From: an uncultured Lachnospiraceae bacterium
GTDB lineage: Bacteria; Bacillota; Clostridia; Lachnospirales; Lachnospiraceae
Assembly: GCA_910578885.1 (NCBI GenBank)
Contig: CAJTSH010000017.1
Coordinates: forward strand, 7,167-71,166
Length of the DNA stretch: 64,000 nucleotides
Direction: 5' to 3'
This document shows, piece by piece, positions 60,264 to 64,000 of the stretch. The notes under the pieces were generated by a model. The model had not been told where the DNA came from. It did not search any database and worked only from the letters and a program-made list of their open reading frames with translations. How positions within the stretch are numbered: the first letter of the stretch is position 1; every line of letters begins with the position of its first letter. The position numbers and the translations under genes were made by a program.

Positions 60264-61596
60264 GACGTTATACTTAGAATGCGGCAGCGGAATCAGCGGG
60301 GATATGACAGTTGCCGCGCTGCTGGATTTAGGAGCGGACGAAACGGTTTTGCGGAATGCGTTGGAAAGCCTGAATTTGGAAGGATATCAGATTGCCGTCA
60401 CAAGGGTAAAGAAATCAGGAATCGACGCCTGTGATTTTGCGGTTCTCTTAGATGAGATACATGAGAATCATGACCATGATATGGCGTATCTGCATGGGAG
60501 AAAAGAAGGATCGGAACATGTGCAAACGCACGAAAATCATTTCCATGAGGAGCATACGCCTGAAAATCATTCTCACGAAGGACATGCGCATGAGAATCAT
60601 TCCCATAAAGGACATATACACCGCACTTTGAAAGAAATCGAAGCGATTATTTCCGGCGGGAATCTGACGGAGCGGGCAAATCAGCTTGCTATCCGTATTT
60701 TTACGATACTCGCAGAGGCAGAGGCAAAGGCGCATGGACTTTCGGTTTCAGAAGTGCATTTTCATGAGGTCGGCGCCGTAGATTCCATTGTAGATATCGT
60801 GGCAGTCTCGGTCTGTATCGACAATCTTGGAATTACGGATGTAGTAGTGCAGAAACTGTATGAGGGCAGGGGATGTATCCATTGTCAGCATGGAGTGATT
60901 CCGGTTCCGGTTCCCGCAGTGGTAAATATTGCAGAGGCATATGAACTGCCGCTTCATATCGTAGAGGAGGAAGGGGAATTTGTAACCCCGACCGGCGCTG
61001 CAATTGCAGCGGCGCTTCGTACCTCAAGCCGATTGCCGGAACAGTTTCGGATTCTTTGTACCGGAATCGGAGCGGGAAAACGCAAGTACAGCCGCCCGAG
61101 TATTCTTCGGGCAATGCTCATTGAAGACCAGACGAATGAACAGAGGAAAGATGCCATATATAAGCTGGAAACAAATATTGACGACTGCACCGGAGAGAAT
61201 CTCGGGTATGTAATGGAGCGGTTATTTGAAGCGGGGGCAAGAGATGTGCATTATCTGCCGGTCTATATGAAGAAGAACCGTCCGGCATATCAGTTAAATG
61301 TTATCTGCTGCAAAGAGGATATTTCGAAAATGGAGGAAATTATATTCCAAAATACGACGACAATCGGCGTCCGGCGGATACAGATGGAGCGGACGATTTT
61401 AGAGCGTGAAATCAGAACCGTCCATACATCGTTGGGAGAGGTTTCCGTAAAAATATGTTCTCTGGGAGGGACAAGGCGGATTTACCCGGAGTACGAAAGC
61501 GTGGCAATGGCCTGTAGGGAGAGCGGAATGTCCTATACAGAAGCATACGCAAGGATTGCAGAGGAATGCCGGTCTATTCTGGGAGAAATGGAATGA
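60256..61596 (+). CDS. larC: LarC, nickel insertion protein for the NPN cofactor
   Basis: A 446-residue single-frame LarC, the CTP-dependent nickel insertase of the NPN cofactor. In some lactobacilli the gene is read through a frameshift as larC1/larC2; here it is one uninterrupted frame. It begins LYLECGSGISGDMTVAALLD, has a His-rich stretch at about residues 72-118 (HENHSHEGHAHENHSHKGH) suited to nickel binding, then SEVHFHEVGAVDSIVDIV, CQHGVIPVPVPAV, FVTPTGAAIAAAL and NIDDCTGENLGYVMERLFEA. It is coupled to larB and larE by overlaps. Confidence 0.95.
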   Translation: MNKTLYLECGSGISGDMTVAALLDLGADETVLRNALESLNLEGYQIAVTRVKKSGIDACDFAVLLDEIHENHDHDMAYLHGRKEGSEHVQTHENHFHEEHTPENHSHEGHAHENHSHKGHIHRTLKEIEAIISGGNLTERANQLAIRIFTILAEAEAKAHGLSVSEVHFHEVGAVDSIVDIVAVSVCIDNLGITDVVVQKLYEGRGCIHCQHGVIPVPVPAVVNIAEAYELPLHIVEEEGEFVTPTGAAIAAALRTSSRLPEQFRILCTGIGAGKRKYSRPSILRAMLIEDQTNEQRKDAIYKLETNIDDCTGENLGYVMERLFEAGARDVHYLPVYMKKNRPAYQLNVICCKEDISKMEEIIFQNTTTIGVRRIQMERTILEREIRTVHTSLGEVSVKICSLGGTRRIYPEYESVAMACRESGMSYTEAYARIAEECRSILGEME

Positions 61597-62417
61597 TGGA
61601 TATACAGAAAAAGAAACAAGAGTTAGAACAGCTTCTGGAAGACGCTGCAAGGGAAGATACAGTATTGGCATTTTCAGGCGGTGTGGACAGTGCCTTACTG
61701 CTCTTTCTGTTGTGTGAGAAAGCGAAGGCATGGCATACGAAAGTATATGCAGTCACTATCCATGCTGCGCTGCATCCAACGTATGAGCCTGCGCTTGCAC
61801 AGAAGCTGGCAGAACAGGCCGGAGCAATTCATTCTGTCATAGAGGTAAATGAATTGGAGGAAGCAGGAATTTCCGAGAATCCCATAGACAGATGCTATCG
61901 CTGCAAGCGTTATCTTTTTCGGAAGCTCTTAGCGTTTGCAGAGGAGAAAAAAGTTTCTTGTATTCTGGAGGGGACGAATGAGGATGATCTGCATGTATAC
62001 CGTCCGGGTATCCGCGCCGTGCGGGAGCTTGGTATCAGAAGTCCTCTTGCCGAGGTACATATGACGAAGGAAGAAGTGCGGAAGCTGGCGGCAGAACGTG
62101 GAATCCCTGTAGCAAGCCGCCCTTCCACGCCCTGTCTTGCGACGCGTTTTCCTTACGGAACGAAACTTGACAGTGAGTCGATGAAACGGGTGGAGCAGGC
62201 GGAAGATTATATCCGTTCTCTGGGATTTTACAACGTGCGTCTGAGAGTGCATGGAGAAATCGCAAGGCTGGAAATTGATGTCACGGACATGGCAAAATTC
62301 TTAAATAGCAGGAATGAAATTGTAGGATTTTTGAAAGATTTGGGATATGCGTATGTGACGCTGGATATGGAGGGATTTTGCTCCGGCAGCATGGATATCA
62401 GGGTGGAAAATGATTAG
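61593..62417 (+). CDS. larE: LarE, sulfur transferase for the NPN cofactor
   Basis: A 274-residue PP-loop enzyme that activates the pyridinium carboxylates with ATP and inserts sulfur. The PP-loop is FSGGVDS (Ser 28-Ser 33). DRCYRCKRYLF, EGTNEDDLHVYRPGIRAVRE and RPSTPCLATRFPYG follow; Cys 181 in the last motif is at the position of the sacrificial cysteine of Lactobacillus LarE. The start is ATG 61593, overlapping the larC stop, with GGGAG upstream; ATG 61596 is equally in frame. No larA racemase gene is in the window, so the cofactor must serve an enzyme encoded elsewhere. Confidence 0.94.
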   Translation: MMDIQKKKQELEQLLEDAAREDTVLAFSGGVDSALLLFLLCEKAKAWHTKVYAVTIHAALHPTYEPALAQKLAEQAGAIHSVIEVNELEEAGISENPIDRCYRCKRYLFRKLLAFAEEKKVSCILEGTNEDDLHVYRPGIRAVRELGIRSPLAEVHMTKEEVRKLAAERGIPVASRPSTPCLATRFPYGTKLDSESMKRVEQAEDYIRSLGFYNVRLRVHGEIARLEIDVTDMAKFLNSRNEIVGFLKDLGYAYVTLDMEGFCSGSMDIRVEND

Positions 62418-62487
62418 TCGTTGGTACAAAAATCAAAAAGGAATTTGTTTTCTTTGTAATACAGATATTGCTACTGAAACGAAAGAC

Positions 62488-62670
62488 TCATGTTTTAATA
62501 AAAAGCTGTTTTTCAGAATCTGAAAGACTGGCAATGGGAACCCCTTTTTTTCTGGCATAGTCCCGAATTCCTTTAAGGTTCAGTTTTACTTTTGGAAGAT
62601 CGCTTGCCATAATCGGATCAGGCATAATTTCTAATTGTTTGTAATATTCTTCATAATTAAATTTCCTCAT
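62488..62670 (-). CDS. Small partner protein of the acetyltransferase-like gene
   Basis: A 60-residue protein MRKFNYEEYYKQLEIMPDPI, then MASDLPKVKLNLKGIRDYAR and a tail ending SEKQLFIKT. It looks like a short helical, soluble protein. It overlaps the 3' end of the upstream gene by 14 bases on the same strand, so translation is coupled. I have a memory of this pair recurring in gut Firmicutes, but cannot confirm it here. A role as a regulator or antitoxin of the acetyltransferase-like protein is possible. Confidence 0.6.
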   Translation of the reverse strand: MRKFNYEEYYKQLEIMPDPIMASDLPKVKLNLKGIRDYARKKGVPIASLSDSEKQLFIKT

Positions 62671-63202
62671 CGGTCCACTCATAATCATACACCTTCCTTA
62701 TATCGGCTGCTTCGTTTTCATAAACGGCAATTTGATTTGGATGCAGCAATGCGATATGTTCTGCTTTAAAAACTTCACAGTAATGCTTTACTAAATCCAT
62801 ATTAGCGGCATAGCCTACAATCACGCCGTCAAATCCATATTCCATTGATTTATCTGCTGCTATTGCAAATAAATGACCGCCAACGCCAGCATACTTTGGA
62901 TTGTCACATAGCATTTTATTATTCTGCGGAGATGTGCACATCCAAGCTATGTATACTGCTTGAAAGTTATCATTCCTGCTTAATGCAATCATTCCCTGAA
63001 TATCTACAGTACCACTTACTACCAAGGCATAAATCTCGTGTTCCGGCAGAAGTTTTTCCCAATTTGTATACCAACCATTTTTCTTATTAAACTTTGATAA
63101 AAAACTTTTTCTCCTTATTCTGACAACTTCTGTTGCTACAAAATCACCTGTTTCATTATCTTTAAGGCATGGTGTCAAATCGTCAATCCATACATTTATC
63201 AT
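62657..63202 (-). CDS. GNAT-fold-like protein of unknown function
   Basis: A 181-residue protein. VYIAWMCTSPQNNK followed by YAGVGGHLFAIAADKSMEYG and GFDGVIVGYAANMDLVKHY has the order of a GNAT acetyltransferase core: beta 4 with a catalytic region, a G-x-G-G-x-L acetyl-CoA loop, and the following helix and strand. EVVRIRRKSFLSKFNKKNG near the start is strongly basic. The acceptor is unknown. A short partner gene overlaps its end. GGGATATCAATATC precedes the ATG, a weak ribosome binding site. Confidence 0.65.
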   Translation of the reverse strand: MINVWIDDLTPCLKDNETGDFVATEVVRIRRKSFLSKFNKKNGWYTNWEKLLPEHEIYALVVSGTVDIQGMIALSRNDNFQAVYIAWMCTSPQNNKMLCDNPKYAGVGGHLFAIAADKSMEYGFDGVIVGYAANMDLVKHYCEVFKAEHIALLHPNQIAVYENEAADIRKVYDYEWTDEEI

Positions 63203-63539
63203 GATATTGATATCCCTTCTGTATCCTTTAGTACCTCAATAAAAACATGGGTAATCCCTATTAATATTATATACAACAAAAGCAGCCTTAGCAACTAAAT
63301 TTTTGATGCTTTGCTGATTTAGAGCGGCCTATTGGAGAATGGCACAAGAACTCAATTCAGCAGTCACAAATAAAATAATAGCCAAGCTAGGATACATGTC
63401 CATGCTTGACTATTATCTAATAGTCTTGTGAAAACGAAAGAAATGCCTTGATACTTAATGGTATGCCGGATGATGTGAGCGGATGGCTAATCAAATAATG
63501 GTTAGCCTCCGGCTCAATTATGCCGGCCATTTATGAAGT
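63203..63539. other. Intergenic stretch without an identifiable gene
   Basis: No intact gene is visible. On the plus strand around 63340-63430 a short open frame reads MAQELNSAVTNKIIAKLGYM and SMLDYYLIVL before a stop, which could be the tail of a lost gene. Around 63475-63535, the pairs GGTTAGCC/GGCTCAATTATGCCGGCC suggest weak secondary structure. It separates two minus-strand genes. Confidence 0.35.
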
Positions 63540-63836
63540 TCATTCTGTCACTTCGTGGTATCGGTCTGTAAATTTGTCGCCGCCGCAGCAGTGACGCTCT
63601 CCGCCTTCTTCGTAGACGATATAATCACCCTCCCGGATGAAAATAACGCCGCGTCTGTTCTTGATAAACGGACAGACAATCTGTCCCATAGAATTGGTAA
63701 CTTTTACAAGCCCGTCTGTAACGGTCCAACCGTCAGTAATCACTTCGGTCCACAGAGAAAAGCCGTCTTCAAGTCCTTTATCCGGTTCATACTTAACAGC
63801 TTCTACTGTAAAAGAAGTACGTTCATATTTTTTCAT
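63540..63836 (-). CDS. Phage-type small protein
   Basis: A 98-residue protein MKKYERTSFTVEAVKYEPDK, then WTVTDGLVKVTNSMGQIVCP and IFIREGDYIVYEEGGERHCC, with FTDRYHEV at the end. The pattern of a modified N-terminal strand, a GDYIV turn and a late F-x-x-x-Y is that of small uncharacterised proteins common in prophages (often starting KKYRKKPVVVEAIQW). No other phage gene is in the window. The 164 bases from 63837 to the window end hold no recognisable gene. Confidence 0.6.
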   Translation of the reverse strand: MKKYERTSFTVEAVKYEPDKGLEDGFSLWTEVITDGWTVTDGLVKVTNSMGQIVCPFIKNRRGVIFIREGDYIVYEEGGERHCCGGDKFTDRYHEVTE

Positions 63837-64000
63837 ATGCCCACCTGCCTTGTCTGTTTCGATATTTGAAACTATGTGAATAGGATTTTATTTCTATTTT
63901 CATTATACAATAGTTATCGGCTTTTTACAATAAAATCAGAATATTTCCCACGACAAACGCATGAATATCTCTGTTGCTCAAATTACTATAATTACCGTTT

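Overview
The window reads as a chromosome segment of a spore-forming, low-to-mid-GC Firmicute, most likely a gut Lachnospiraceae. The support is a complete spoIIAA-spoIIAB-sigF operon, T-box leaders on two aminoacyl-tRNA synthetase genes, an M-box leader on corA, AGGAGG-type ribosome binding sites, sigma-A promoters with 17-nt spacers, and protein families typical of that group (Tad-like pilus genes, RsgI-like anti-sigma factor, LarBCE, FapA-like DUF342). The species assignment is inference. I found no tRNA, rRNA or CRISPR array.

Layout. 1-3775: an acetolactate synthase gene (ilvB) killed by an in-frame stop and by replacement of its centre with a 2.4-kb mobile-element remnant (VOC pseudogene, DUF3847-like protein, GNAT acetyltransferase, serine-recombinase stump). 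3772-7120: promoter, valine T-box, hairpin-rich repeat, valS. 7200-14831: FapA-like gene, folC, a small acidic protein, a zinc-ribbon/TPR membrane protein, the spoIIA operon, and a magnesium-riboswitch-controlled corA. 14951-22381: one 2476-residue secreted GH81 beta-1,3-glucanase with six F5/8C-type modules. 22382-27497: a P-type ATPase fragment, threonine T-box, repeat, a TGS-less thrS coupled to a 2H phosphoesterase, and aspS. 27501-29279 (minus strand): DegV protein and a LacI-type sensor lacking its DNA-binding domain. 29411-40216: a compact Tad-like pilus operon with very short leaderless pilin-like peptides, ending in a 2121-residue subtilisin/beta-helix secreted protein. 40280-45572: tocopherol-cyclase-like protein, purMND and a split ThrE exporter. 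45754-47602 (minus strand): RsgI-like anti-sigma, ECF sigma and a secreted Asp/His-rich repeat protein. 47840-51760: a decaying accessory patch with fragments of HAD, aminoglycoside phosphotransferase, PIN toxin and duplicated 58-60 nt pieces around an alpha/beta hydrolase, an AraC regulator and a VOC-DUF3795 fusion. 51862-57610: EamA transporter, two-component system and a three-gene ABC-2 exporter. 57677-62417: carboxymuconolactone-decarboxylase-like protein, orphan Phd-type antitoxin, iron-sulfur aldo/keto reductase and larBCE. 62488-63836 (minus strand): an overlapping small-protein/acetyltransferase pair and a phage-type small protein.

The most unusual parts are: (i) the Tad-like operon with three leaderless Glu-Tyr-Gly mini-pilins and its coupled giant protease/adhesin; (ii) a dispersed hairpin repeat present three times, each copy starting within a few bases of the U-tract of an intrinsic terminator; (iii) the ECF sigma / RsgI / Asp-His repeat operon; (iv) the ThrRS lacking a TGS domain, coupled to a 2H phosphoesterase. 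All functional statements come from reading the sequence and remembered family knowledge; no database search was run.
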